Shown: piece after piece, positions 24,802-33,140 of the stretch
How the letters are laid out: each line of letters opens with the position of its first letter
How positions within the stretch are numbered: the stretch's first letter is position 1
Assembly (NCBI GenBank): GCA_964429855.1
Contig: CAYSDM010000010.1
Coordinates: 1-64,000 of the forward strand
Source of the DNA: CALLMM01 sp964429855
GTDB taxonomy: Bacteria > Armatimonadota > Chthonomonadetes > Chthonomonadales > CAJBBX01
Length of the DNA: 64,000 nt
Reading direction: 5' to 3'
Translations under genes and position numbers: made by a program
The notes under the pieces: generated by a model
Seen by the model: only the letters and a program-made list of their open reading frames with translations
Told to the model about the DNA's origin: nothing
The model's database searches: none

Positions 24802-27495
24802 CTACTCAGGCTTTTTCAGCGAAAGTCGTAGATCATCCAGATAGAAGACGGAATCGCTTCTTCCGTTCGCGACAAAGCCAAACCACTGAAGCATTCGAAA
24901 TTCCGGGCTGCAGCTCAGGTCTCTAAATCGCATCGGGGCGGTTCGTCGCGGAAGCTGCACCGATAGATCAAACCTCCCCTTCGCCTCTTTTCCGATGTCG
25001 CAGACAATCTGGAAAACGATCCATTGACTGAGCGGCAGCATCATCAGCCGTTTATTCCCGACCACCAGCGCGCCGTCTCTCTCAATCCAAAATGATGGTC
25101 CCACCCGATAGGGGCTGGAGTTATCGCGCCACTCGTGATACATCAGCGCGCCCGGCTCGATCCGCAGGGCAAAGCGGCACGCAACGGTTCCCTGCGTGTA
25201 GAGCGGCGTATAGAACAGGTGCGGATTGTACTCATGCTGCTGGTCGGAAGAGTCTATGAACTTCAGGCTGCGCCTTCCGGTGGCGGCTGTCTCCTCCGTG
25301 ACGCGAATGGTAGCTCGCTCATTCTCCTCATAGGTGATCGCCTGCGGAGCCTTTTCGCCGATGGGAACCTGCTCGAAGTCCTGATAGATCGGCTGCGGTG
25401 GAGGTGGGGAGGAGAAGGCAGGCGGTCTGCGGGTCGGCTTGCTGCGATCCTGCCTCCCAGCTTTCAGAATATCAATCGGCTCAAACCCGATCTTATTCGC
25501 CGGGGATCCGGGCTGAAGGCGAAAGTCACCCTTTTCCGGCGCGACAAACAATGGATCGGCGATCACGGAGTTTACATCCTGACCCTTTGCCTGCCACTCC
25601 TGAAGGCTCATTCCAGCGAAGTTGAAGGGACGCCCCTGAACCTGCCAGTAGAGATTTCGGTTCAGGCGGTAGTTGTTTTCGCTCCAGTTGCTTCCCAGCA
25701 GCGGCCCCTCATCCCAGAAGACGATATTTCTCTCCAGCGTGAAGGAGAGATGCTCTTCGGCGCGGGTACGCATGATCTGCGCCTCGCGACCGAAGGCGAA
25801 GATATTGTTGCGGATCAGGTTGTTCTTGCCGTAGTGCTGATGGAATCCCGCGCTCTTGGTGCGGTAAACGACATTGTTCTCGATCAGCAGATCGGTGCTG
25901 CCCTCATCGGGATAGATACCCCAGCCGCCGTAGGAGAAGGATTGAATATCGTGGATATGGTTTCCGCGCACGACCGTGCCGGAAGCCAGACCCAGCAGAT
26001 AGATGCCGCCCATATCCGAGAGGACGCCCTGCCCGATCTGATAGATATGGTTATCCGCGATGGTATTGTGATGCGAACCGCTCGGACCGTAACCCCAGGA
26101 CCAGCCGACCGAGATGCCTGTGTAGTAGAAGTCATAGATGTCGTTGCCGGCAATGGTATTATAGGGAGTATGTCCCAGCCAGACGCCGATGGCGGCGGGA
26201 TGCAGCCTGCCTCCATGCGCGATGGTGTTCTGGACGATGCGATGGTGACTCGTCTCCTCCTCTTCCGGTTCGCGCCGTCCCTGCTCGCCGATCTTGATCC
26301 CGCCCGCTCCCAGATCAATCAGCGTGCATCGCTCCACCACATTGCGCTTGCATGCCGCGCCGAAATCCATTGCGTAGGAGCCGACGAGAGTCACCGTGCA
26401 GTCGGTGAACTGGCAGTCTCGCGCTCCCAGCGCGAAGATCGCCCCGCTCTGGTTGGCTTCCGCCTGCGGAAAAGCGTTGCCTTCAAGAGGCGTGACCCAA
26501 TTGCTATGGGCAAATGTCAGACCGGAGAAAGATACATGCTGTACCCATTGACGCTCTGCAATGCGCCCCCGCAGTTCGAGCAGATGTCCCAGACGCGGCG
26601 CGATAACGGGCGTCCGGGCAGGATCTTCTCCGGGCTTCGGGATATAGGTCAGCAGTCCGCTCCTGCGATCCAGATACCACTCTCCCGGATCGGTCAGGGC
26701 TTCCCGGACGTTCTCAAGCAGATAGCGGTTTCCCGTCGAGAAGGCGGTGTACCAGGTCGCCCCGCTGGTCGCGCCGGTGAAGTTCACAGTGCGAGTTGCC
26801 TCCTCCACCGATTTGATCCGCATTCTTGCCATCGTCCATGTCTGGAAACAGAGCGCCTCCACATCCTGCGGGTTGTGCCAGTCGGCGCGAATATCGCCGG
26901 GTTTGTAGCGGAAGCGGTCATAGCCCCGGTTGTCCGCCTCTGGCGAAGGGGGAAGGTCCTGCCCGACAAAGAGATAGCCTGCCTTTGGAATTCTGGGACG
27001 GTTGCGCCGTTCCCCGTTGACAAATAGCTGGATGAAATTCCACTCTCCCGCCAGAACCTGCGGCAGCGTAAGCTCCCAGTGACCTTTCTCATTCACTTTC
27101 CAACCGGTGAGTGGAACGCCTCCGCTGAGAGTCACCGCCTCTTTCTGATAGGCGCGAAAGGTAACCGGAGCCTCTGCGGAGCCGGAGTCTTCCGGCGTGA
27201 ACACAAGCGACTCGGTCAGATAGTAGGTTCCCCGGCGCAGCATCACCGTGACCGGGGTCTTCGGCTGTGCGTGTCGCATCTCGCGCACCGCTTTCTGAGC
27301 GCGAGGCAGGGAGGCGAAAGGTCCGTCGGTTTTCGACCGATTGGGGACTGCCAGCCGCCCCGACCAGGAGTCATTGCCGTTGGGAGCGACATAGAAAAGA
27401 GCCGTCTGAAGCATGGAGGAGTTCCTTGCAGGGCCCGCCTGCGCCGAAAGACACAGACAGACAATGAGTGTCAACGCGATAATATTGACTCGCAT
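24802..27495 (-). CDS. secreted right-handed parallel beta-helix protein with C-terminal lectin-like domain
   Basis: The 897-residue protein has a signal peptide (IIALTLIVCLCLSAQA). FYVAPNGNDSWSGRLA follows, common at the start of extracellular beta-helix enzymes. Coils run from about residue 330 to 640 with repeated NxIxxN-type turns. An inserted beta-sandwich precedes them, as in GH120-like proteins. Residues about 700-895 look like a concanavalin-type sandwich. It is probably a polysaccharide hydrolase or lyase; I cannot assign the family. AAGGAT precedes the ATG. Confidence 0.75.
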   Translation of the reverse strand: MRVNIIALTLIVCLCLSAQAGPARNSSMLQTALFYVAPNGNDSWSGRLAVPNRSKTDGPFASLPRAQKAVREMRHAQPKTPVTVMLRRGTYYLTESLVFTPEDSGSAEAPVTFRAYQKEAVTLSGGVPLTGWKVNEKGHWELTLPQVLAGEWNFIQLFVNGERRNRPRIPKAGYLFVGQDLPPSPEADNRGYDRFRYKPGDIRADWHNPQDVEALCFQTWTMARMRIKSVEEATRTVNFTGATSGATWYTAFSTGNRYLLENVREALTDPGEWYLDRRSGLLTYIPKPGEDPARTPVIAPRLGHLLELRGRIAERQWVQHVSFSGLTFAHSNWVTPLEGNAFPQAEANQSGAIFALGARDCQFTDCTVTLVGSYAMDFGAACKRNVVERCTLIDLGAGGIKIGEQGRREPEEEETSHHRIVQNTIAHGGRLHPAAIGVWLGHTPYNTIAGNDIYDFYYTGISVGWSWGYGPSGSHHNTIADNHIYQIGQGVLSDMGGIYLLGLASGTVVRGNHIHDIQSFSYGGWGIYPDEGSTDLLIENNVVYRTKSAGFHQHYGKNNLIRNNIFAFGREAQIMRTRAEEHLSFTLERNIVFWDEGPLLGSNWSENNYRLNRNLYWQVQGRPFNFAGMSLQEWQAKGQDVNSVIADPLFVAPEKGDFRLQPGSPANKIGFEPIDILKAGRQDRSKPTRRPPAFSSPPPPQPIYQDFEQVPIGEKAPQAITYEENERATIRVTEETAATGRRSLKFIDSSDQQHEYNPHLFYTPLYTQGTVACRFALRIEPGALMYHEWRDNSSPYRVGPSFWIERDGALVVGNKRLMMLPLSQWIVFQIVCDIGKEAKGRFDLSVQLPRRTAPMRFRDLSCSPEFRMLQWFGFVANGRSDSVFYLDDLRLSLKKPE

Positions 27496-27551
27496 GAGGT
27501 TATCCTTATGTGGTCGCGGGAAATGGCATGTCGTAAAGGGATGTCACCTCT

Positions 27552-29390
27552 CTATTTCGGGCTGCTTGCAGAATCTCCCGCCAGTTCTCGCTGTAAATTC
27601 TGAAGTTCTCTTTCATCGGGAAAACGGCGGATGGCTTCTTGGAGTATATGCTCCGCCTCTTCTCTCTGTCCCAACTGTCGGAGGGTATAGATCAGCGGCA
27701 GGTAGCTCTCCTTTTTCGTCGGGTCGGAATTCACCGCGAGTCGGAAACGCCGTACTGCCTCCCGGTAGTCTCTATCGTTGTAGGCGTAGTGTCCCAGCCA
27801 GAGATTCACCTCCGGGTCGTTCGGGTTCATCCGCTCTCCGATCTCCAGGGCAATCCTGCCCCCGGAAATATCTCCGTAATAGAGGCGGGCGTAGCCAAGT
27901 TGCGCGTAGAGTTTCGCCAGGAATTCGCCGGGTGGACGCCGACTGCCCTGGTTCTGTATCACCCGAACCTGTACCTGCCGGTCGTTTTGCAGTGCATGCC
28001 ATGCGCTCTCCTTCGAACGCCAGGCGGGAGACTGAAACATCCGTTCCAGACAGGACTCCAGCAGGTCGCGCGTCTCCTGCGGGCGGTTGATCCTGAGCAG
28101 ACGATCCGCCAGCAGATAACGGGCGACAATGCCATCGGGGTCGTGATGGACGAACGCCTGAAAGAGACGTACCTCCGAGCGCCACTGCTGCACGCCCCAG
28201 ATCGTCAATCCTCCCCACCAGACTACGATGAAAGCGGCGAGCATCTGTCCGGAGAACCTGAAACGGGAGGACAGCCGCGTATGAATCGCAACGATTCCCT
28301 GCGCGGTCAATACCGCCACGCCAATCCCGGCGACTGCTGCGCGATAGGGGGCAACCAGCAGGAACGGCATCGGGATCAGGTTGCTGACCGGCAGAAGGGA
28401 GAGGACACCCAGCGCCAGAAACCAGACAGAGCCAGGCGCGGTTTTTCGCCAGCGCAAGATGAGCAGAGCCGCCATCGTCAGGATTCCGTAACCGGCTCCA
28501 ACCGCCCAGAACCCGGTACGCTCCAGCGCGCCGAGGCTCAGGGTATGCATCCACTGCAGAGCGGGAGCCGCTAGGAGGAGCGCATAGTAGGTGACGGTTA
28601 TTCCGGTCATTCTCAGAATCTCGGACAGGCTGTAGAGCGATTTGCCGGGAACCGGTAGACCGAGAAAGACGCCAACCAGGAGATAGAGGAGGGTAAGAAC
28701 AGTAAAAGGTATTGTCGCGCGCAGCCCGGCGCGCAGGCGAACCGCGGCGTGTGTTTCAAACTCATCTGTTACAGAGGAGGAACCGTTCGGAAAGAGCAGG
28801 TGAGCCAGAGGAACGAGGAGAAGTAAGGTGATCATCTGCTCTTTGGTGAGGAGCGCCGCCGTAAACGCCAGAAGAGAGCCGACCATGTAAAACCGCTTTT
28901 TTTGTGCTTCCCCTTTTACCGTTGCCGCCAGCATCCAGCCCAGGAGAACCACCCAGAGCGAGCAGAGCGCGTCGGTACGCCCTCCCACCCAGGCCACGGC
29001 TCCTGCCTGCGCCGGATGGATCGCAAACAGAAGACCGCTTAAGAGCGCAATATCTTCGCGTTGAAATAGAGAGCGAACAAAACCGATCAACGCAGCCGTC
29101 GTCAGGATGTGCAGCAGGATGTTGAACGCATGGTAACCGAGCGGATCCTGCCCCCAGAGAAAACGCTCCACGAAGAAGACAAGGGAGACCAGCGGACGAA
29201 AGTAGTGGTCGAGGAAGGGGCGCGTAAAACACTCGCGGAAGGTGAGACCGACCGTGGCATTAGGGCCGATGAGCGCATGGTCATCCCATATCAGGGCACG
29301 GTTCATGGCTCCGATATAGATCAGGCCCGATACCGCGGATATCAGTGCGAACAGAAGCCGCCAGACAGGACGCTGCCGTGAGGGTGTCAT
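27552..29390 (-). CDS. TMTC-like membrane glycosyltransferase with TPR tail, paralog 2
   Basis: The start is placed at ATG 29390 (MTPSRQ), which gives 612 residues. The ribosome site is weak, and a longer reading overlaps the upstream gene. About ten membrane helices follow, with the early loop ALIWDDHAL whose Asp pair is typical of GT-C mannosyltransferases. RPLVSLVFFVERFLWGQDPLGYHAFNILLHILT and FTAALLTKEQMITLLLL resemble TMTC/DUF1736 proteins. Residues about 480-610 form TPR-like repeats. It lies 52 bases behind a close paralog. It probably transfers a sugar from a lipid carrier at the membrane. Confidence 0.75.
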   Translation of the reverse strand: MTPSRQRPVWRLLFALISAVSGLIYIGAMNRALIWDDHALIGPNATVGLTFRECFTRPFLDHYFRPLVSLVFFVERFLWGQDPLGYHAFNILLHILTTAALIGFVRSLFQREDIALLSGLLFAIHPAQAGAVAWVGGRTDALCSLWVVLLGWMLAATVKGEAQKKRFYMVGSLLAFTAALLTKEQMITLLLLVPLAHLLFPNGSSSVTDEFETHAAVRLRAGLRATIPFTVLTLLYLLVGVFLGLPVPGKSLYSLSEILRMTGITVTYYALLLAAPALQWMHTLSLGALERTGFWAVGAGYGILTMAALLILRWRKTAPGSVWFLALGVLSLLPVSNLIPMPFLLVAPYRAAVAGIGVAVLTAQGIVAIHTRLSSRFRFSGQMLAAFIVVWWGGLTIWGVQQWRSEVRLFQAFVHHDPDGIVARYLLADRLLRINRPQETRDLLESCLERMFQSPAWRSKESAWHALQNDRQVQVRVIQNQGSRRPPGEFLAKLYAQLGYARLYYGDISGGRIALEIGERMNPNDPEVNLWLGHYAYNDRDYREAVRRFRLAVNSDPTKKESYLPLIYTLRQLGQREEAEHILQEAIRRFPDERELQNLQRELAGDSASSPK

Positions 29391-29442
29391 GTCCTGCGAT
29401 TCGCGCTTAAGAGCGCAATCTCCTGTAGGAAGCGAACAGGCG

Positions 29443-31413
29443 TTACAGGGAGGCGGAACTGGCGCGCAGGTCTTTGAGCATCTCCCGAACCGTCTGGTGA
29501 GAGGGAGCATTGCTCTGTGCGGTCTCCAGCGTTACGATCGCTCCCTGACGATCTCCAAGTTTCATCTGCGCCTTCGCCATCTCTATGTAGGCGTTGTTCG
29601 ACCAGGGTAGACGGCGGGTGAGGATGTAGAACTGGTCGCGCGACTCCTTCCAGCGACCCATCTCCGCATACGTCTTGCCCAGCATACTGCGCGCCCGATC
29701 CGAAGTCGGATCTTCTGCGACTGTCAGTCTCAGCCATCGCGCCGCCTCGTCCATCTGCCCCTGTTTGAAGGCGCACTCTCCCAGCCCCGCATAATTTTCG
29801 GCAGGGCGATCGGAAAGCCTCGAGCCGACCTGAAAGGCGGTACGCGCTCTGGAAATATCCCCGGTCTCCAGGCAGGCATACCCCAGACGCGCATAGAGGT
29901 CGCTGAACCACTGCCCGGTGTCTATGTTCGTGCCCTGCATCTCATGCACCCGCGCGCGAAGACGATGATCCGTCTGGATCGTATGAACGACATTATGGCT
30001 GTCTCTCCATGCATCAGACCCGAAAAGACGGTTCAGCAACGTCTCCATGTGGAGAATCGCCTCATGGTGCTTGCGGGAGTTGAGGAGCGCGGAGGTCAGG
30101 TTATATCGCGCCCAGATGCTGTCGGGATCGTAGCGCACAAAGACTCGCGCCGCTATCTCCTCATTTTTCCACAGACCGACTCCCCACAGGGTCAGCCCGC
30201 CCCACCAGAGAACCAGACCGACGACGGCCGCGACTCGGATGACAGACCGACGACGAAGCAAAATGGAGGACGATTCGGATGGCATTTCCGATTCATTCGA
30301 CGGCTCTTTTTGTTTTAGCGTCTGACTTCCCAGTCTGAAAAGTCCCCAGGCTAGCAGCGCGGCAGCCCCCAGACCTGCCACGCCTGCGCGATAGGGAGTG
30401 ACCAGCATGGAGGGAACCGGGTAGAGGTTGCTGACCAGCAGCAGGGTTGTAAGAATGAATGCCACGAACCAGGCAGCAGCCGGTTCCTGGCGCAGCCACC
30501 GCAGCAGTAACCAGACGGTGAGAAGCGCGATGACGGCTCCTGAGGCGACGGGCAGAACTCCGGCGCGCACGAAACCTCCCAGACTCATGGTATGCATCCA
30601 CTGCGGAGTAGGCGCGAAGAGCAGCAGGGTGTAGTAAACGATAGTACGCAGTGTCTGCGCCAGAATGTAGAGCAGGCTGTCTTCGATCTCCGACGGGGGA
30701 CGGGGAACAATCTTCAGCCACAATACAACAAACAGAAATGACGCCAGCGCAAAGGGAATTGTGTTCAGGATCGCGACCCGCTGCCATCCCGGCTCACGTT
30801 TGCCCCAGCACCAGAAAGCCATCGGAACCAGGAGGATCGCCGGAAGCATCTGTTCTTTGGTGAAGACGGCCGCGGTAAACGCCAGGAGCGAACACCCGAT
30901 CAGAACCTTCTGTGTTCTGCCCTCAGACTGTGCGCCGCACACCAGCGCCCATGCGAAGAGAGCCATCCAGAGGGCGCAGAGTGAGTCGGTTCGTCCTCCG
31001 ATCCATGCAACCGCGCTGACCTGAACCGGTTGCAGCGCAAACAGCAGCCCGCCCAGCAGCGCAACAGATTTTCGTCGGAAAGCGGCGGACAGCAGTCCCA
31101 TCAGCGCGGCGGTGGTGAAGACATGCAGCAGAATATTGCTCTGATGGTAGAGCAGAGGCGTCTGCCCATAGAAGGGACGCTCGATATAAAAGGAGGCAGA
31201 GACCAACGGACGATAGTAGTTATGCAGGAAAGGGCGCGTGAAACATTCGGTGAAACGCCTGCCTCCGCCAATGGCAGAACCACTCATGATCTCATGGTCG
31301 TCCCAGATGAAGACTCCATCCAGCGAACGCGCGTATACAAGCCCTGAAACCAACAGCACGATCCAGAAACCGATCTTCCAGGGCGACCATCGTCTATGCA
31401 GTGTGAAATGCAT
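29443..31413 (-). CDS. TMTC-like membrane glycosyltransferase with TPR tail, paralog 1
   Basis: The chosen ATG at 31413 has GGAGGG about 10 bases upstream and gives 656 residues. The upstream in-frame extension is hydrophilic and looks non-coding. The GT-C signature GVFIWDDHEIM is in the first loop. NYYRPLVSASFYIERPFYGQTPLLYHQSNILLHVFTTAAL and AFTAAVFTKEQMLPAILL follow. TPR repeats in the last ~200 residues include YAGLGECAFKQGQMDEAARWL and KTYAEMGRWKESRDQF. It pairs with paralog 2 in one operon. The substrate is unknown. Confidence 0.78.
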   Translation of the reverse strand: MHFTLHRRWSPWKIGFWIVLLVSGLVYARSLDGVFIWDDHEIMSGSAIGGGRRFTECFTRPFLHNYYRPLVSASFYIERPFYGQTPLLYHQSNILLHVFTTAALMGLLSAAFRRKSVALLGGLLFALQPVQVSAVAWIGGRTDSLCALWMALFAWALVCGAQSEGRTQKVLIGCSLLAFTAAVFTKEQMLPAILLVPMAFWCWGKREPGWQRVAILNTIPFALASFLFVVLWLKIVPRPPSEIEDSLLYILAQTLRTIVYYTLLLFAPTPQWMHTMSLGGFVRAGVLPVASGAVIALLTVWLLLRWLRQEPAAAWFVAFILTTLLLVSNLYPVPSMLVTPYRAGVAGLGAAALLAWGLFRLGSQTLKQKEPSNESEMPSESSSILLRRRSVIRVAAVVGLVLWWGGLTLWGVGLWKNEEIAARVFVRYDPDSIWARYNLTSALLNSRKHHEAILHMETLLNRLFGSDAWRDSHNVVHTIQTDHRLRARVHEMQGTNIDTGQWFSDLYARLGYACLETGDISRARTAFQVGSRLSDRPAENYAGLGECAFKQGQMDEAARWLRLTVAEDPTSDRARSMLGKTYAEMGRWKESRDQFYILTRRLPWSNNAYIEMAKAQMKLGDRQGAIVTLETAQSNAPSHQTVREMLKDLRASSASL

Positions 31414-31585
31414 TCCTATACGCTCCCTCCGTGATTCTACCAGTTCTCCTTCAAGGTAAACGGCGGTATCGTCTAACTGTCCGGCTACGCTCACAATGAC
31501 ATCCATCCAGACTATCTTGACGACGCTCTAGATTATTGGCATTTCTCGCAGGAAATTACTGCTTATGACAGAGATGCGTCCAGGA

Positions 31586-31610
31586 GATATTTTGTATGAA
31601 TAAAAATATC
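31586..31610. promoter_or_regulatory. palindrome GATATTTT-N9-AAAATATC upstream of TetR gene
   Basis: Perfect 8-base arms lie 12 bases upstream of the -35 box of the TetR-type regulator. It could be an operator for that regulator or a hairpin. Confidence 0.4.
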
Positions 31611-31622
31611 CATCTCATGCTC

Positions 31623-31651
31623 TTGACAGTATCCAGAGAGTGTACTATACT
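31623..31651 (+). promoter_or_regulatory. strong sigma-70 promoter of the TetR-type regulator
   Basis: TTGACA (31623-31628) and TATACT (31646-31651) are separated by 17 bases. Confidence 0.8.
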
Positions 31652-31667
31652 ATCAATGCATTAGGAC

Positions 31668-31680
31668 GTAGTGGTACTAC
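31668..31680. promoter_or_regulatory. short palindrome GTAGT-GGT-ACTAC in the TetR leader
   Basis: Five-base arms lie about 10 bases after the expected transcription start. The position suits autorepression by a TetR-family protein. Confidence 0.35.
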
Positions 31681-31712
31681 CTACTCTGTATCGTCTGGAT
31701 GAGCATTTCTGT

Positions 31713-32309
31713 ATGAGCAATCGCGACAAGATACTTCAGGCTGCCTGTGAGCTTTTTTATCGTAACGGATATCGCGCAACCAGCATAGATGATATCATCG
31801 CCGCGGTGCATGTCAGCAAGAGCAATTTTTACTATCATTTTAAGACCAAGGAAGACCTGGGTATAGCCGTTGTCACCATGCGGAAAGAGGAGTTTCTGAG
31901 CGTTCTGGCGGGAACCCTGTGTAAGACCGAAGCCTCCCCGATGGAGCGGTTGCAACTCTTTTTCACCTGGATGCAGGAGTGCCAGAGCGCTCATCTGCGC
32001 AAACACGGCTGCCCGTTTGGCAATCTGGTGATCGAGATCGCCGATCACAGCGAACGGCTGCGCTGCAAGCTCAGCGAGATTTTCTTCTCCTTTACGGCTC
32101 GCTTCGCGGAATTGATCGCCGACGGTCAGGATCGCGGAGAGTTCCGTCGGGATATTGATCCCGTAGCGGCGGCGGGATTGGTGGTACAGACCATTCAGGG
32201 GATGTATCTGATGAGCAAGTGTCACCAGTCCGCAGAGGCGATTGAGAACAGCATCCGGCTGCTGCTGCGTCTGCTGGAAAAGACGCCGGAATCTCCTGCA
32301 AGAGTCTGA
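31713..32309 (+). CDS. TetR/AcrR family transcriptional regulator
   Basis: The protein starts MSNRDKILQAACELFYRNGYRATSIDDIIAAVHVSKSNFYYHFKTKEDL, a textbook TetR helix-turn-helix. The C-terminal half has HLRKHGCPFGNLVIEIADHSERLR, as in regulators of the YcdC/AcrR C-terminal type with a conserved Cys. I chose the ATG at 31713. A GTG at 31671 would add 14 residues with no domain. No target gene sits next to it; the next gene is an ECF sigma with its own promoter. Confidence 0.85.
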   Translation: MSNRDKILQAACELFYRNGYRATSIDDIIAAVHVSKSNFYYHFKTKEDLGIAVVTMRKEEFLSVLAGTLCKTEASPMERLQLFFTWMQECQSAHLRKHGCPFGNLVIEIADHSERLRCKLSEIFFSFTARFAELIADGQDRGEFRRDIDPVAAAGLVVQTIQGMYLMSKCHQSAEAIENSIRLLLRLLEKTPESPARV

Positions 32310-32335
32310 AGCGTTGTACTTTTTTCTTAACGTGA

Positions 32336-32362
32336 TGAAACCTTTCGGTATTTAGCATCGTC
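32336..32362 (+). promoter_or_regulatory. ECF-type promoter of the sigma gene (likely autoregulated)
   Basis: TGAAAC (32336-32341), 17 bases, CGTC (32359-32362) matches the -35 TGAAAC / -10 CGTA-like pattern of SigW-type ECF promoters. It lies 69 bases before the ATG. Confidence 0.6.
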
Positions 32363-32431
32363 AAATAGGTAGAAACAGTCAGTCCTAGTCGCACTTGCAG
32401 AGAGAACTATTTTCAGCAACAGGACAAGCAA

Positions 32432-33043
32432 ATGACCTCCGAAAATACTTTGCCTGATGACAGAAGCAGCATTCGCTCAGAGTTTGAGACGCTCGTTGCC
32501 CGGACGAAACGACAGGCTTATAATATGGCATATCGTATGACCGGAAATCGCGAGGATGCCGAGGACCTGACACAGGAAGCCTACCTGCGCGCTTTTCGCT
32601 CGTTTGAAAAGTACAATCGTTCCCTGCCGTTTGAAAACTGGTTCTTCCGCATTCTATCGAACCTGTTTGTGGATGGACTTCGGCGAAAGCCGAAACAGAC
32701 TCCGCTCTCCCTGAACCAGCCGGTGAATGCAAACATGGGAGAAGACGAGTATATGCTGGAGATCGCGGACGAAGAGAGCAATCCGGAGGATCAGCTTCTA
32801 AAGCAGGTGATGGATGAGCGGCTTCAGCGCGCTCTCGCGTCGCTCCCCGCCGAATTTCGCACCGCGGTGCTGTTGTGTGACGTGGAAGAGATGAGCTATC
32901 AACAGATTGCTGAGAGGATGCAGACGAGCATCGGAACCGTCCGCTCCCGCATCCATCGCGGACGATTGATGCTGCGTAAATATATGCTGCAGGACACCGC
33001 TCCGCCCCGTCGCGCTCCTGCGCTTAAGCCGCTGGCTATTTAA
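32432..33043 (+). CDS. ECF-type RNA polymerase sigma factor (SigW/RpoE group)
   Basis: The 203-residue protein has region 2 (AYNMAYRMTGNREDAEDLTQEAYLRAFRSFEKYNRSLPFENWFFRILSN). After a linker comes region 4 (LPAEFRTAVLLCDVEEMSYQQIAERMQTSIGTVRSRIHRGRLMLRKYM). This is the ECF layout without region 3. No anti-sigma gene follows; the next gene is a DNA methylase after a strong terminator. An ECF-type promoter upstream suggests positive autoregulation. Confidence 0.92.
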   Translation: MTSENTLPDDRSSIRSEFETLVARTKRQAYNMAYRMTGNREDAEDLTQEAYLRAFRSFEKYNRSLPFENWFFRILSNLFVDGLRRKPKQTPLSLNQPVNANMGEDEYMLEIADEESNPEDQLLKQVMDERLQRALASLPAEFRTAVLLCDVEEMSYQQIAERMQTSIGTVRSRIHRGRLMLRKYMLQDTAPPRRAPALKPLAI

Positions 33044-33060
33044 TTGCAGACGCTTTGACA

Positions 33061-33099
33061 GCCGCTCGCACGGTAGAGAGTGCGGGCGGCTTTTGTTTT
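33061..33099 (+). terminator. intrinsic terminator after the ECF sigma gene
   Basis: Arms GCCGCTCGCAC and GTGCGGGCGGC (one G-U pair) with an 8-base loop are followed by TTTTGTTTT. Confidence 0.85.
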
Positions 33100-33140
33100 A
33101 TACGACAGGGTTTCACCCTGCCGATGTCGAAACTGGGAGT

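Noticed and set aside
25135..27027. 630-residue plus-strand frame inside the beta-helix gene
   Set aside because: It is antisense to a protein with a signal peptide and obvious repeats. Composition is typical of a reverse shadow and no ribosome site is present.
33093..33140. Upstream TTG start for the DNA methylase
   Set aside because: It lies in the T-run of the ECF terminator, has no ribosome site, and the added residues have no domain.
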